Positions 27,642-35,766 of a DNA stretch of 46,670 nt are shown in pieces. This DNA comes from Enterococcus sp. (GTDB lineage: Bacteria; Bacillota; Bacilli; Lactobacillales; Enterococcaceae). A program made the translations under genes and the position numbers. The stretch spans positions 1 through 46,670 of the forward strand of contig NZ_JALAHI010000111.1 in NCBI RefSeq assembly GCF_022711995.1, read 5' to 3'. The stretch's first letter is position 1. Each line of letters opens with the position of its first letter. The notes beneath the pieces are model-generated. The model worked only from the letters and a program-made list of their open reading frames with translations, did no database searches and was not told the origin of the DNA.

Positions 27642-29030
27642 TCATTTCGCAGTTTCTTCATTCAAATAAGGCAATTTTTTTGCATAACCCGCTTTGTTTT
27701 CTTGTCTTGCTCTAGCAATCGCCATGCTATGTTTAGGAATATCTTTGGTGATCGTAGATCCGGCAGCGATCATGGTTTCTTCCTCAATCTGCAATGGCGC
27801 CACTAAATTCGAACCAGAGCCGATAAAACAATTGTCTCCGACAACTGTTTTAAATTTATTTTTGCCATCATAATTTACAAAGACGACGCCGCAACCAACA
27901 TTGATATTTTTTCCTAGCGTTGCATCCCCGACGTAAGACAGATGCCCAACTTTTGTTCCCTCACCGATGGTTGCATTTTTTATTTCTACGAAATTACCAA
28001 TATGGGCTCTTTCTTTAATCTCTGCTTTTGGACGCAAGTGTGCATTGGGTCCGACATCTGCCCCATTATGGATCCGGCTTTCTTCTACGACAGATGCTTT
28101 GATTGTCACTCCATCACCGATTTGACTATCTACAATTTGAGAAGAAGCTGTCACCAGACAATCTTCACCAATTTTCGTTACTCCTTTGATGACGACCCCA
28201 GCTTCAATCAATGTATCTGCTCCGATTTCAACACCTTCATCAATATAAGTAGTATCAGGGTCAATCAATGTCACACCGTTTCTCATATGTTGCTGATTGA
28301 TACGTTTGCGCATCAAACGATTCGCTTCTGCCAATGCCAAGCGATCATTAACACCTAACGACTCATTGAAATCATCCGTTTGGTAAGCAGCTACGATCTT
28401 TCCTTCTTCTTTTAAAATCTCAATAATATCAGTTAAGTAATACTCTCCTTGTGCATTGTCAGTATCTAGTTTTGTCAATGCATCGAATAATAGTTCATTG
28501 TCAAAACAATACGTCCCCGTATTGATTTCTTGTATCATCGCCTCTTCCACAGAAGCATCTTTTTGCTCTACGATTTTTTCTACGATACCCACTTGATTGC
28601 GTACAATACGACCATATCCTGTCGGATCTTCAGCCTGCGCAGTTAAAATTGTTGCTGAGGCTTTTTGCTCTTGATGGTATTCAAAAAGATTGTTCAATGT
28701 CTCAGTCGTTAGCAATGGAGTATCGCCACTGATTACTAGTGTTGTGCCGCGTTTTCCTTTTAAAAAAGGTTCCGCTTGAACAACTGCATGGCCAGTACCT
28801 AACTGTTCTGCTTGCAAAGCGTACTCACTGCGGTCGCCTAATTGCTGTTTGACCCTATCAGCACCATGTCCGACAATTGTTACAATTGCATCAGGATCTG
28901 TCTCCTCTACGCGATTCATGATATGTTCTACCATCGGTTTCCCACAAACGGGATGCAAAACCTTGTATAACTTAGATTTCATTCTAGTACCTTTGCCTGC
29001 GGCAAGTATAATTGCAAAACGTGATTCCAC
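27642..29030 (-). CDS. glmU: Bifunctional UDP-GlcNAc pyrophosphorylase / glucosamine-1-P acetyltransferase GlmU
   Basis: Makes UDP-GlcNAc for peptidoglycan and teichoic acids. N-terminal nucleotidyltransferase with [11 protein letters not shown] (about 7-17) and SGDTPLL; C-terminal left-handed beta-helix with hexapeptide repeats (about 250-445) and the conserved [10 protein letters not shown]. 462 aa from a GTG at 29030, with AGGAG eight bases upstream; the upstream ATG would add eight unusual residues. Lies between purR and prs. Confidence 0.95.
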   Translation of the reverse strand: MESRFAIILAAGKGTRMKSKLYKVLHPVCGKPMVEHIMNRVEETDPDAIVTIVGHGADRVKQQLGDRSEYALQAEQLGTGHAVVQAEPFLKGKRGTTLVISGDTPLLTTETLNNLFEYHQEQKASATILTAQAEDPTGYGRIVRNQVGIVEKIVEQKDASVEEAMIQEINTGTYCFDNELLFDALTKLDTDNAQGEYYLTDIIEILKEEGKIVAAYQTDDFNESLGVNDRLALAEANRLMRKRINQQHMRNGVTLIDPDTTYIDEGVEIGADTLIEAGVVIKGVTKIGEDCLVTASSQIVDSQIGDGVTIKASVVEESRIHNGADVGPNAHLRPKAEIKERAHIGNFVEIKNATIGEGTKVGHLSYVGDATLGKNINVGCGVVFVNYDGKNKFKTVVGDNCFIGSGSNLVAPLQIEEETMIAAGSTITKDIPKHSMAIARARQENKAGYAKKLPYLNEETAK

Positions 29031-29155
29031 GTATTCCACTCCTATCGATTCCAACTCATTTATTTCTGTATATGTCCAGTTTAGCCCAACTGAGCATGGT
29101 TTTCAATATACAAGGACAAACACAACTAGACCAATTAAAAAAGACTGATTCAAAA

Positions 29156-29980
29156 TCAGTCTTTTACTTCAAAATAATTCCCAGGTACAACCGAGATGGT
29201 TTTCGTCTGAGTATCGACATCTTCCACAAATAGTAATGAGCTATAATCAGAGATGGCACGTTTCCCTTTAAATTTAGCTTCAGCAAAAACAGTGATGCCA
29301 ACGAGTTCTGCCTCAAATTCTTCAATCAAGCTCTTCATACCATTTACAGTGCCGCCGCCTTTCATAAAGTCATCTACGACTAAGACTTTGGAACCACGTT
29401 TTAAGCTACGCTTTGATAGCTCCATCTTCTCGATTCGTTCAGACGATCCAGAAACATAGTTCACACTGACTGTTGACCCTTCCGTGATTTTTGAATCCCG
29501 TCGCACGATCACAAAGGGGACATTTAAATAGTAAGATACCGCTTGTGCAATTGGCACTCCTTTAGTAGCAACTGTCATAACAGCGTCAATTTGTTTATCA
29601 AGATATTTCGAAGCTATGATACGTCCAACTTGCCGCAACAGTTCAGGTTCACCGAGTAAATCCGATAGGTAAACATAACCACCAGGTAACAAGCGATCTT
29701 GTTCAGATAATCGTTCCGCTAATCCTTCAATATAGGCATAGGCTTCTTCTTTTGATATCTCAGGAACAAAAAAAACACCACCAGCAGCGCCAGGGATCGT
29801 ATCAAGTGTTCCCGTACCACGTTCTTTGAAGGTCTTTTTGATAATCGCTAGATCTTCACTGATCGATGATTTAGCAGAAGCATAGCGCTTTGAAAAAAAT
29901 GACAATGAAATCAATTCATGCGGATGATTCAATAAATAATGTGTCATATCTATCAATCGTTCACTTCGACGAATTTTCAC
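29156..29980 (-). CDS. purR: Purine operon regulator PurR (Gram-positive type)
   Basis: A 274-aa transcription regulator with an N-terminal winged helix (about 1-75) and a phosphoribosyltransferase-like effector domain. Binds PurBoxes; PRPP modulates it. The PRPP-loop motif is visible in VLVVDDFMKGGGTVNG near 200-215. Start is a GTG at 29980 with AAAGGAG nine bases upstream; the longer frame starting at 30043 has no ribosome site. A PurBox-like site lies about 80 bases upstream, suggesting autoregulation. Confidence 0.93.
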   Translation of the reverse strand: MKIRRSERLIDMTHYLLNHPHELISLSFFSKRYASAKSSISEDLAIIKKTFKERGTGTLDTIPGAAGGVFFVPEISKEEAYAYIEGLAERLSEQDRLLPGGYVYLSDLLGEPELLRQVGRIIASKYLDKQIDAVMTVATKGVPIAQAVSYYLNVPFVIVRRDSKITEGSTVSVNYVSGSSERIEKMELSKRSLKRGSKVLVVDDFMKGGGTVNGMKSLIEEFEAELVGITVFAEAKFKGKRAISDYSSLLFVEDVDTQTKTISVVPGNYFEVKD

Positions 29981-30010
29981 ACATGCCCACTCCTTTAATT
30001 TATTCGTCTT

Positions 30011-30016
30011 ATTATA
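30011..30016 (-). promoter_or_regulatory. -10 element of purR
   Basis: Perfect TATAAT on the minus strand about 30 bases before the purR start. The -35 (TCGCAT region) is poor, as expected for a regulated promoter. Confidence 0.55.
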
Positions 30017-30057
30017 AGGCTTTTTACGCATAAATGCGAGCATTATCTTTAAAATCT

Positions 30058-30075
30058 AACGAATTGTTCGTTTTT
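30058..30075 (-). promoter_or_regulatory. Candidate PurBox pair upstream of purR
   Basis: Inverted repeat AACGAA-TTG-TTCGTT (30058-30072). On the minus strand AAAAACGAACAAT (30063-30075) matches the lactic-acid-bacterial PurBox AWWWCCGAACWWT at 12 of 13 positions. It lies about 45-60 bases upstream of the expected transcription start. Confidence 0.6.
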
Positions 30076-30085
30076 AATGCAATCA

Positions 30086-30117
30086 TGAAAAAAAGAAACG
30101 AAAAATTTTCGTTTCTT
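30086..30117 (-). terminator. Terminator of the adc operon
   Basis: Perfect 12-bp arms AAGAAACGAAAA / TTTTCGTTTCTT (30093-30104, 30106-30117) followed on the minus strand by a T run. It overlaps the adcB stop codon. Confidence 0.85.
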
Positions 30118-30949
30118 ATCGTTTTAATCGGTGTTTTCGTTGGATAAGGATCACTATACGTTTGATCAGATTGATCACTAGAAATAAACCAATAAATACT
30201 AATGTAATCGTAGCACCAGGCGGTGTATCGAGATAAAAAGAACTGGTTAATCCAGATAACATTCCCAATAAGCCAATTAACACACTAATCAAGATCACCA
30301 TGTTAAAACTCTTGCCTAGCCGCATACTGATAGCCGCAGGTAACACCATGATGGCAGAAATCAATAACGCACCAGCAATTGGAATCATCATCGCAATTGC
30401 GATTCCTGTCAAAACATTGAAAAGCATCGACATCACCCGCACAGGTAAACGATCCACATGAGCCGTATCCTCATCAAAGGTCAAGACATACATGGGACGC
30501 TTAAACAAAAAGAAGAGAACGAACACAGCTAAGAATAAAAAGCCTAGAAACCAAACTTGGTCTTGAGTAATCGTTACAATAGAACCAAAGAGATAGGACT
30601 GGATACTGGTCGCTGAATTTCCACCACTAAGGTTCATGAGGACCAATGCCAGTGCTAAACCACCTGACATCAAAATCGCAATCGAGATCTCTGAATAACT
30701 GCGATAAAGGGTCCGTAAGTATTCCAAGATGACAGCAGCGACGATCACGATCAATAACGTTGTAAGATCTGGATTCAAGTTAAGAAAAAAACCCAGCGCC
30801 ACACCGGCTAAAGAAACGTGAGAGAGAGTATCAGCCATCAATGACTGCCGCCTTATTACAAGAAACACACCAAGCATAGGTGCAATCCCAGCAATAAAAA
30901 TTGCCGCTAAAAAAGCTCGCCTCATGAATTCATATGAAAGCAACGCCAT
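30116..30949 (-). CDS. adcB: Zinc ABC transporter permease AdcB/ZnuB
   Basis: A 277-aa ABC-3 family permease with about eight membrane helices and the conserved GVALGFFLN and [16 protein letters not shown] segments. It forms the channel for zinc delivered by AdcA. Start at 30949 overlaps adcC by 28 bases and is chosen because AAGGAGG is 8 bases before this ATG; the ATG at 30925 lacks a ribosome site. Confidence 0.92.
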   Translation of the reverse strand: MALLSYEFMRRAFLAAIFIAGIAPMLGVFLVIRRQSLMADTLSHVSLAGVALGFFLNLNPDLTTLLIVIVAAVILEYLRTLYRSYSEISIAILMSGGLALALVLMNLSGGNSATSIQSYLFGSIVTITQDQVWFLGFLFLAVFVLFFLFKRPMYVLTFDEDTAHVDRLPVRVMSMLFNVLTGIAIAMMIPIAGALLISAIMVLPAAISMRLGKSFNMVILISVLIGLLGMLSGLTSSFYLDTPPGATITLVFIGLFLVINLIKRIVILIQRKHRLKR

Positions 30950-31602
30950 GGGGAATCCTCCTTCCGAACCAATCGAATTTGCCGATCCGCATATTCTTTG
31001 ATATCTTCATGATCGTGGGTAATCATCAAAATTGATTTTCCATGATCATGGGCATTGTGGCGCAGTAATTCATAGAATAAGTTTCGTGATTGCTCATCCA
31101 TACCTGTCGTTGGTTCATCCAAAATAAATAAATCTGGATCAGTCGCAAAGATACGTGCTAAACTGATTCGCTGTTTTTGCCCTCCGGACAGTTCACCAAT
31201 CCGTTTTTTGCGCATTTCCCACATACCAACTGCATCCAATGCTCGCCGAACATGTTCATGATCCCGCTTTGTCAGCTTCTTAAACCATCTGTCTTTTGGA
31301 TAACGGCCAGATTGGACCAATTCTAAGACTGTACTTGGAAAGCCTACATTGAACGAGGCAATTTGTTGTGGGATATAGCCTACACTTAGCTTTTGTCCTT
31401 CTCTGTTTTTGGTAGCCAGTGTTACTTCTCCTTTTGACGGCTTCAACAATCCTAACGTTGCTTTGATCAAGGTAGACTTTGCAGCCCCATTTTCTCCTGT
31501 TAAAATGACGAATTCCCCGTCTTCAACAAAATAAGAGATATCTTCTAACACAGGCTCATCATCATAATAAAACGTTAGCCCTTTTACATCGATATAACGC
31601 AC
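30922..31602 (-). CDS. adcC: Zinc ABC transporter ATP-binding protein AdcC/ZnuC
   Basis: A 226-aa ABC ATPase. Walker A appears as GENGAAKST (Ala where Gly is usual: consensus GxxGxGKST), signature LSGGQKQR, Walker [12 protein letters not shown], and switch His in ITHDHED. The Ala-for-Gly change in the P-loop has parallels in metal-ABC ATPases and probably does not abolish function. Lies 12 bases after adcA and overlaps adcB. Confidence 0.92.
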   Translation of the reverse strand: MRYIDVKGLTFYYDDEPVLEDISYFVEDGEFVILTGENGAAKSTLIKATLGLLKPSKGEVTLATKNREGQKLSVGYIPQQIASFNVGFPSTVLELVQSGRYPKDRWFKKLTKRDHEHVRRALDAVGMWEMRKKRIGELSGGQKQRISLARIFATDPDLFILDEPTTGMDEQSRNLFYELLRHNAHDHGKSILMITHDHEDIKEYADRQIRLVRKEDSPWRCFHMNS

Positions 31603-31614
31603 AGATGTGCCTCC

Positions 31615-32556
31615 TTACTTGATACTTTTTTGCAAAGCTTGCAGATTTTCCTTCATGACTGTGATATACGTTTCTCCATCACTGATTTGTTTTTCCGTCA
31701 AACTTTCTAAAGGATTCAAGACAGCCAATTCAACACCCGTCTCGCTAGCTAACGTTTCCGCAACTTTAGAAGAAGCATTTTCTTCAAAATAGATCACTTT
31801 GACTTGATGGTCCTCAACATATTCTTTTAGTTCAGCTAACCGACTAGGCGTTGGTTCTTGATCTGGCGATAATCCAGCAATCGATTCTTGGACTAGGTCA
31901 TATTGTTTTGCCAAATAGCCAAATGCTGCATGTTGCGTGACGAAGGTCCGATTGTCCGCATCTTTCAAAGCATCTGTATACTCTTGATCCAAGGCTTTCA
32001 ATTGCTCAATATAAGCCGCCGCATTCTTTTTAAATGTATTAGCCTTCGTTGGAAATTTCTCGCTTAACTGATCTCTTATGGTTTCAACTTCCTTGATAGC
32101 CATTACTGGATCCGTCCACACATGGGGATCTAATTCATGAGTATGTGCTTCTGATCCATGTTCTGCTTCCGTTTCTCCATGATCATCATCATTTTCAGCT
32201 AAATCAATCTCTTTGGCCGCTTCGATCACAGCCGTTTTATCCGTATCGATCGAATCTGTCATTGTTGGCACCCAAGTTTCTAATTCTGAGCTATTGTAGA
32301 CAAAAGCATCAGCATCCATGATTTTCGCCATATCTTTCGCACTAGGTTCATAATCGTGTGGTTCTGTGCCTGCAGATATTAGTAAGGATACTTTACCTGT
32401 ATCTCCAACAACTTCTTTTGTAAATTCATACATTGGATAAAAAGTCGTGATGACCTGTAAATCCTGACTTTCCTCGGGGGCTTGTTCGGATCCTTTTCCG
32501 CAAGCACCTAACAAAAAAGTGCTGGTAAGTAGAAACGCAGCTAGTAATTTTTTCAT
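31615..32556 (-). CDS. adcA: Zinc-binding lipoprotein AdcA/ZnuA
   Basis: A 313-aa substrate-binding lipoprotein of the cluster A-I metal family. Lipobox LLGAC near residues 16-20; His/Asp/Glu-rich loop DDDHGETEAEHGSEAHTH followed by HVWTDP typical of zinc rather than manganese proteins; further metal-site His in the THEPHDYEP-like region and QHAAFGY. It ends without a ZinT domain. First gene of adcACB, with a strong promoter flanked by Zur-like boxes. Confidence 0.93.
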   Translation of the reverse strand: MKKLLAAFLLTSTFLLGACGKGSEQAPEESQDLQVITTFYPMYEFTKEVVGDTGKVSLLISAGTEPHDYEPSAKDMAKIMDADAFVYNSSELETWVPTMTDSIDTDKTAVIEAAKEIDLAENDDDHGETEAEHGSEAHTHELDPHVWTDPVMAIKEVETIRDQLSEKFPTKANTFKKNAAAYIEQLKALDQEYTDALKDADNRTFVTQHAAFGYLAKQYDLVQESIAGLSPDQEPTPSRLAELKEYVEDHQVKVIYFEENASSKVAETLASETGVELAVLNPLESLTEKQISDGETYITVMKENLQALQKSIK

Positions 32557-32577
32557 TTTGATTCCTCTTTTCTTATT

Positions 32578-32598
32578 AAAACGGAACTAATCCGATTT
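32578..32598 (-). promoter_or_regulatory. Zur-like operator 2 (downstream of the adcA -10)
   Basis: Plus-strand arms AAAACG-N9-CGATTT, one mismatch from the AAATCG-N9-CGATTT geometry of the Bacillus Zur box. Lies about +7 to +27 relative to the expected start. Confidence 0.5.
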
Positions 32599-32611
32599 AT
32601 CAGCAAAAATT

Positions 32612-32640
32612 ACTCTACCAAAGGAACTCTCATTCGTCAA
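32612..32640 (-). promoter_or_regulatory. adcA promoter
   Basis: Minus strand TTGACG (32635-32640), exactly 17 bases, TAGAGT (32612-32617). The expected start is near 32605, giving a leader of about 50 bases. Confidence 0.7.
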
Positions 32641-32643
32641 GAC

Positions 32644-32664
32644 AAATCGTATGTTTTCCGATTT
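32644..32664 (-). promoter_or_regulatory. Zur-like operator 1 (adjacent to the adcA -35)
   Basis: Perfect AAATCG-N9-CGATTT arms with the 21-bp geometry of the Bacillus Zur box, ending 3 bases from the -35 element. It overlaps the left arm of a larger 14-bp inverted repeat (32652-32665 with 32683-32696). Confidence 0.6.
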
Positions 32665-32721
32665 AGAACGTTCCCCTGTTAGTAAATCGGAAAACACGGG
32701 AATGATGATTCATATATTACC

Positions 32722-32771
32722 AAAACAAAACAGATGCCACCTCTTCCGAAAGTGTGCATCTGTTTTGTTTT
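32722..32771 (-). terminator. Terminator of ispE
   Basis: Perfect 16-bp arms (32722-32737, 32756-32771; AAAACAAAACAGATGC and its complement). The T-rich end of the arm acts as tail. It starts 8 bases after the ispE stop. Confidence 0.8.
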
Positions 32772-32779
32772 ACGTCCGA

Positions 32780-33631
32780 TTATTTTAATGTACGAACCAG
32801 GTAAACCTCTTCACAAAATCCTTTTAAGGCATTATAGACTCGCTGCGCTCGCGAGTGTTTCTGACACAAAGCAAATACAGTCGGTCCACTTCCAGTCATC
32901 AGTGCAACATCCGCCCCATACTTCATCATGCGCTCTTTGATTTGTTGAACGACTGGATGTTTAGGAATCGTGATCGATTCTAAACTATTACCCATTGCAG
33001 CAATCATTCGTTGATAATCTTCAGCAAGAACTGCTGCAGAAAGTTCTTGCATATCTGGATGATGCAACTGATCTAAATCCACTTCTTGAAAAATTTTGCC
33101 GGTTGATACACTTAGTCGTGGTTTGACTAAAACTACCCAGCATTGTGGCATCGGACGCAATGGTGTGACTTTTTCTCCTTTGCCTGAGATAAACGCAGTC
33201 GTTCCATAAATACAATAAGGGACATCCGTGCCCACTTCCATTCCTATATCGATCAATTCCGGCATCGTCAAACCTAATTGCCACAAACGATCCATCCCTC
33301 TCAGTGCTGCTGCACAATCTGTACTACCACCGCCAAGACCTGCTGCTACAGGGATATTTTTCGTGATCCGAATCAAGATGCCTTTATTGATACCATAGCG
33401 TTTTTTGACAATACTGGCCGCTTGATATACATTATTACGTTTATCGATCGGTAGAAAAGCTTTATTCGTTTCGATAATGATCCTATCTTCTTCTAACTCT
33501 TCCATTATCAGACGGTCGGCTAGATCAACACTGGACATAACCATTTCCAATTCATGGTAACCGTCTGCTCGCTTCCCCAAAACATCAAGTCCTAGATTTA
33601 TCTTAGCAGGCGCTTTTTCAATAATTTCCAT
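32780..33631 (-). CDS. ispE: 4-diphosphocytidyl-2-C-methyl-D-erythritol kinase IspE
   Basis: GHMP kinase of the MEP isoprenoid pathway. Visible: N-terminal KAPAKINLGLDV, ATP-binding PVAAGLGGGSTDCAAALRG, and C-terminal MTGSGPTVFALC. 283 aa from the ATG at 33631; an in-frame GTG at 33640 overlaps the only (weak) ribosome-site candidate GGGTG. Several enterococci keep ispE although they make isoprenoids by the mevalonate pathway, so its actual role here is uncertain. Separate transcription unit, divergent from hsp20. Confidence 0.9.
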   Translation of the reverse strand: MEIIEKAPAKINLGLDVLGKRADGYHELEMVMSSVDLADRLIMEELEEDRIIIETNKAFLPIDKRNNVYQAASIVKKRYGINKGILIRITKNIPVAAGLGGGSTDCAAALRGMDRLWQLGLTMPELIDIGMEVGTDVPYCIYGTTAFISGKGEKVTPLRPMPQCWVVLVKPRLSVSTGKIFQEVDLDQLHHPDMQELSAAVLAEDYQRMIAAMGNSLESITIPKHPVVQQIKERMMKYGADVALMTGSGPTVFALCQKHSRAQRVYNALKGFCEEVYLVRTLK

Positions 33632-33734
33632 CTTATTCACCCAATCATCTGATAGTTAACTAATTCTATCATAGCAGATTCTGCGGAGATAGTTGAGTGA
33701 TTTCTCCTGTTTTTGATCTTTATCAGCTTTTGGG

Positions 33735-33763
33735 TTGCTCTTTGAATTCGTTCCTCGTAAAAT
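33735..33763 (+). promoter_or_regulatory. hsp20 promoter
   Basis: TTGCTC (33735-33740), 17 bases, TAAAAT (33758-33763). I see no CIRCE and no CtsR box, so it looks like a sigma-A promoter with another or no heat regulator. Confidence 0.6.
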
Positions 33764-33799
33764 AAGAGTAACAAATTGATCAAGAAGGCAGGGGAAATT

Positions 33800-34207
33800 A
33801 TGGCAAATCTGATACCTAGAGATCTACCTGGTGGAGAAGAACTATTAGGCAAATTGATGAACAGTTTTTGGCAAGAGCGACAAATGAATACGGATATTAA
33901 AGAATATGAAGATCATTATGTAGTCAAAGCTGATCTTCCCGGTATAAAAAAAGAGAACATTCGTGTCAGTTTCGTGAATGATACTCTGACAATTTCTGCT
34001 TCTCAAATGGATGAAAGCGAAGAGAAAGATGATCTTGGTCATTACTTGCGTAAAGAGCGTTCTAGCAGTGCCTATCAACGAGCGTTCACTATACCTGATA
34101 TTGACGAAGAAGCTATCAAAGCACGGTTTGAGGATGGTGTTCTTTCCTTGAATTTACCAAAGGCAAGTTACAAAGATGCGCCAGGCAAACATATTCCGAT
34201 CGAGTAA
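33800..34207 (+). CDS. Small heat-shock protein (Hsp20/alpha-crystallin family)
   Basis: A 135-aa ATP-independent chaperone. N-terminal arm (about 1-30), alpha-crystallin beta-sandwich (about 35-125) with YVVKADLPGIKKENIRV and the closing ARFEDGVLSLNLPK, and a short C-terminal tail HIPIE containing the IPI/IXI anchor. Start at 33800 rather than 33776, because AGGGGA lies just before this ATG. Monocistronic with its own promoter and terminator. Confidence 0.93.
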   Translation: MANLIPRDLPGGEELLGKLMNSFWQERQMNTDIKEYEDHYVVKADLPGIKKENIRVSFVNDTLTISASQMDESEEKDDLGHYLRKERSSSAYQRAFTIPDIDEEAIKARFEDGVLSLNLPKASYKDAPGKHIPIE

Positions 34208-34225
34208 CTAAAAGAACAAAAAAAA

Positions 34226-34259
34226 GGGCCTCAGAAATTGATATTTCTGAAGCCTTTTT
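34226..34259 (+). terminator. Terminator after hsp20
   Basis: Arms GGCCTCAGAAAT / ATTTCTGAAGCC with one mismatch, then six T. The A run on the left side makes it usable for the opposite strand too. Confidence 0.85.
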
Positions 34260-34267
34260 TCGTATTT

Positions 34268-35020
34268 CTATCTTACCTTTCCAGTTTGACGATACGCCTT
34301 TCTGGTTGTTACTGTGGACACTTCTTCTTTTTTGACGTAAAGCTTTAAACTATAAGGTTCATGATATTTTACATCGTTTTTAACAAAATCTCCGCCAGTA
34401 ATGAACAACCCAACTGGTTCCAAAGCTTTTTCGCCTTTCCAATGAATGTGACCAATTGTTGTTAAATCGCTATAGCTCGTGCCAATTTGCAACGAGTATT
34501 CAGAATCTGATCGTTGTTTGACAAAGTAATAGGGATAAAGGGTATTTTTAGGAATCACAAATCCCTGTGCGATAGCATTTGTTGCTAACTCATTTTTTGC
34601 AATTAGTTTTTGTAAGCAATCCGCTAAAACCAGTTGATAATCTTCTTCAAAATCAATAACCGCTTTCTCCGTTGATAACCGATCGATTTGTGTGGTACTA
34701 ATTTTTTCTCCTTCAATATTGAATACTTCATCTGGCAAATATTTTACAAAAAGCTGTGTGACATCTGCCTTCAGGTTTTTATCAAAAAAGTAATAAAAAA
34801 TATTTAGAACCCAGAAATAGAGAAACACACAGAATCCTATTCCATATAAAGCCATCTGTAAGTAATTTTGATTAAGATAGAGGCCATAAACAATACGCAA
34901 AATATAAACTGTTGGGATTACACTAAGTAATGTATAGGCACGATTTAGGTATTTAGGACTAATATCTAGATAGCCTAAGAACTTGTGCACGCCATTGATC
35001 ATATCTAATAAAAAAGTCAT
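34268..35020 (-). CDS. Membrane protein of unknown function
   Basis: A 250-aa protein with two membrane helices (about 28-50 and 55-80) followed by a soluble domain of about 165 residues, probably cytoplasmic. I do not recognise the family. RBS AGGTGA. It starts 8 bases after the stop of the upstream Ser/Thr-rich protein gene, so the two form an operon and may work together at the membrane. Confidence 0.75.
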   Translation of the reverse strand: MTFLLDMINGVHKFLGYLDISPKYLNRAYTLLSVIPTVYILRIVYGLYLNQNYLQMALYGIGFCVFLYFWVLNIFYYFFDKNLKADVTQLFVKYLPDEVFNIEGEKISTTQIDRLSTEKAVIDFEEDYQLVLADCLQKLIAKNELATNAIAQGFVIPKNTLYPYYFVKQRSDSEYSLQIGTSYSDLTTIGHIHWKGEKALEPVGLFITGGDFVKNDVKYHEPYSLKLYVKKEEVSTVTTRKAYRQTGKVR

Positions 35021-35028
35021 TTATTCAC

Positions 35029-35454
35029 CTACTCATTTTCTTGCTTCTCATTGATAACCGCTTCTTGGTCAGCCGTATCTTGGTCCTGACTTGACGGTGC
35101 CGTTTCATCACTTTGTCCATTATCTGAAGAAGGAACATCTGTAGCTGGTGGTGTAGAATTGTCCTCTATCGAAGATGAAGGAACCGTTCGCTGATTATTT
35201 GTTATGGAAGATGAAGCCCCTTCTTGGTCTTCAACAGTTGTTGAAGGAACTGTGTTTTCAGACACAGGTTGACTGTCCACCGATTGCGATTGATCAGGCT
35301 CACCTTTTTCTGTCGTTTCAGTAACTTCAGTCGAATGACTAGCTCGACTTGGCTGCCGATAACTACTGGAATTCACAACACCTGTTGCAGTAGCAATGAT
35401 GGTTGAAATAGTCAAGAGTGCAATTGGTTTCAAAATAGGAGGTACTTTTCGCAT
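35029..35454 (-). CDS. Secreted or membrane-anchored Ser/Thr/Gln/Glu-rich protein
   Basis: A 141-aa protein with an N-terminal hydrophobic segment (about 7-27, signal peptide or anchor) and then only low-complexity acidic sequence rich in Ser, Thr, Glu, Asp, Pro and Gln, including repeated 'PSSS' and 'SSSI' units. No LPXTG and no lipobox are seen. It looks like a flexible wall-spanning stalk. RBS AAGGATGG. Operon with the downstream membrane protein. Function unknown. Confidence 0.68.
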   Translation of the reverse strand: MRKVPPILKPIALLTISTIIATATGVVNSSSYRQPSRASHSTEVTETTEKGEPDQSQSVDSQPVSENTVPSTTVEDQEGASSSITNNQRTVPSSSIEDNSTPPATDVPSSDNGQSDETAPSSQDQDTADQEAVINEKQENE

Positions 35455-35590
35455 AATTTTCCATCCTTATCTTGGTTCTTATCATTATTGTATTTATTGA
35501 GTACTTACTTTCTTTATAGTTCTTTCCTTGGAAATGGTCAAGACTACGAAGGATTAACGGAACAGATTTAAAAAAAAGTAAAAATGTTTT

Positions 35591-35766
35591 CGGTTACAAC
35601 TAGGAACTGTGACATAAGTCATCATCCAACAAGTTAAACCGAATTATATGTTATTGCTATGATGGATTCCTCTGACTTTTGCGACGAGGAGTCCCTGCAC
35701 CGCAGGAGCAATACTAGTTACTGTTCGGATAGTGTTACTTGTCGGAGACTTATGGCATAGTCCCTA
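35591..35766. ncRNA. Candidate structured RNA or leader (rod-like fold), strand uncertain
   Basis: Nested helices: 35602-35620 with 35747-35765 (16 Watson-Crick pairs plus one G-U over 19 positions); ACAAGT/ACTTGT (35629-35634, 35737-35742); TATTGCT/AGCAATA (35652-35658, 35707-35713); GGATTCCTC/GAGGAGTCC (35664-35672, 35686-35694); and small CTGC/GCAG (35695-35705). A large internal bubble separates the second and third helices. G-U positions slightly favour the plus strand. On the minus strand it would be a leader for the 35454 gene, with a T-rich stretch (35569-35583) downstream. With AT-rich flanks this fills 35455-35763. Confidence 0.5.

Noticed and set aside
30922-31602. Inactive ATPase because of GENGAAKST in AdcC
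   Set aside because: The catalytic Lys, Ser/Thr, signature, Walker B and switch His are all intact; Ala at this P-loop position is tolerated in related metal transporters.
35591-35766. RNase P, tmRNA, T-box or SRP RNA
   Set aside because: A GAGGAGTCC stretch recalls RNase P, but length and other conserved blocks are missing; no tag frame or CCA end for tmRNA; no GGTGG-type T-box bulge; no SRP GGAAG tetraloop region.
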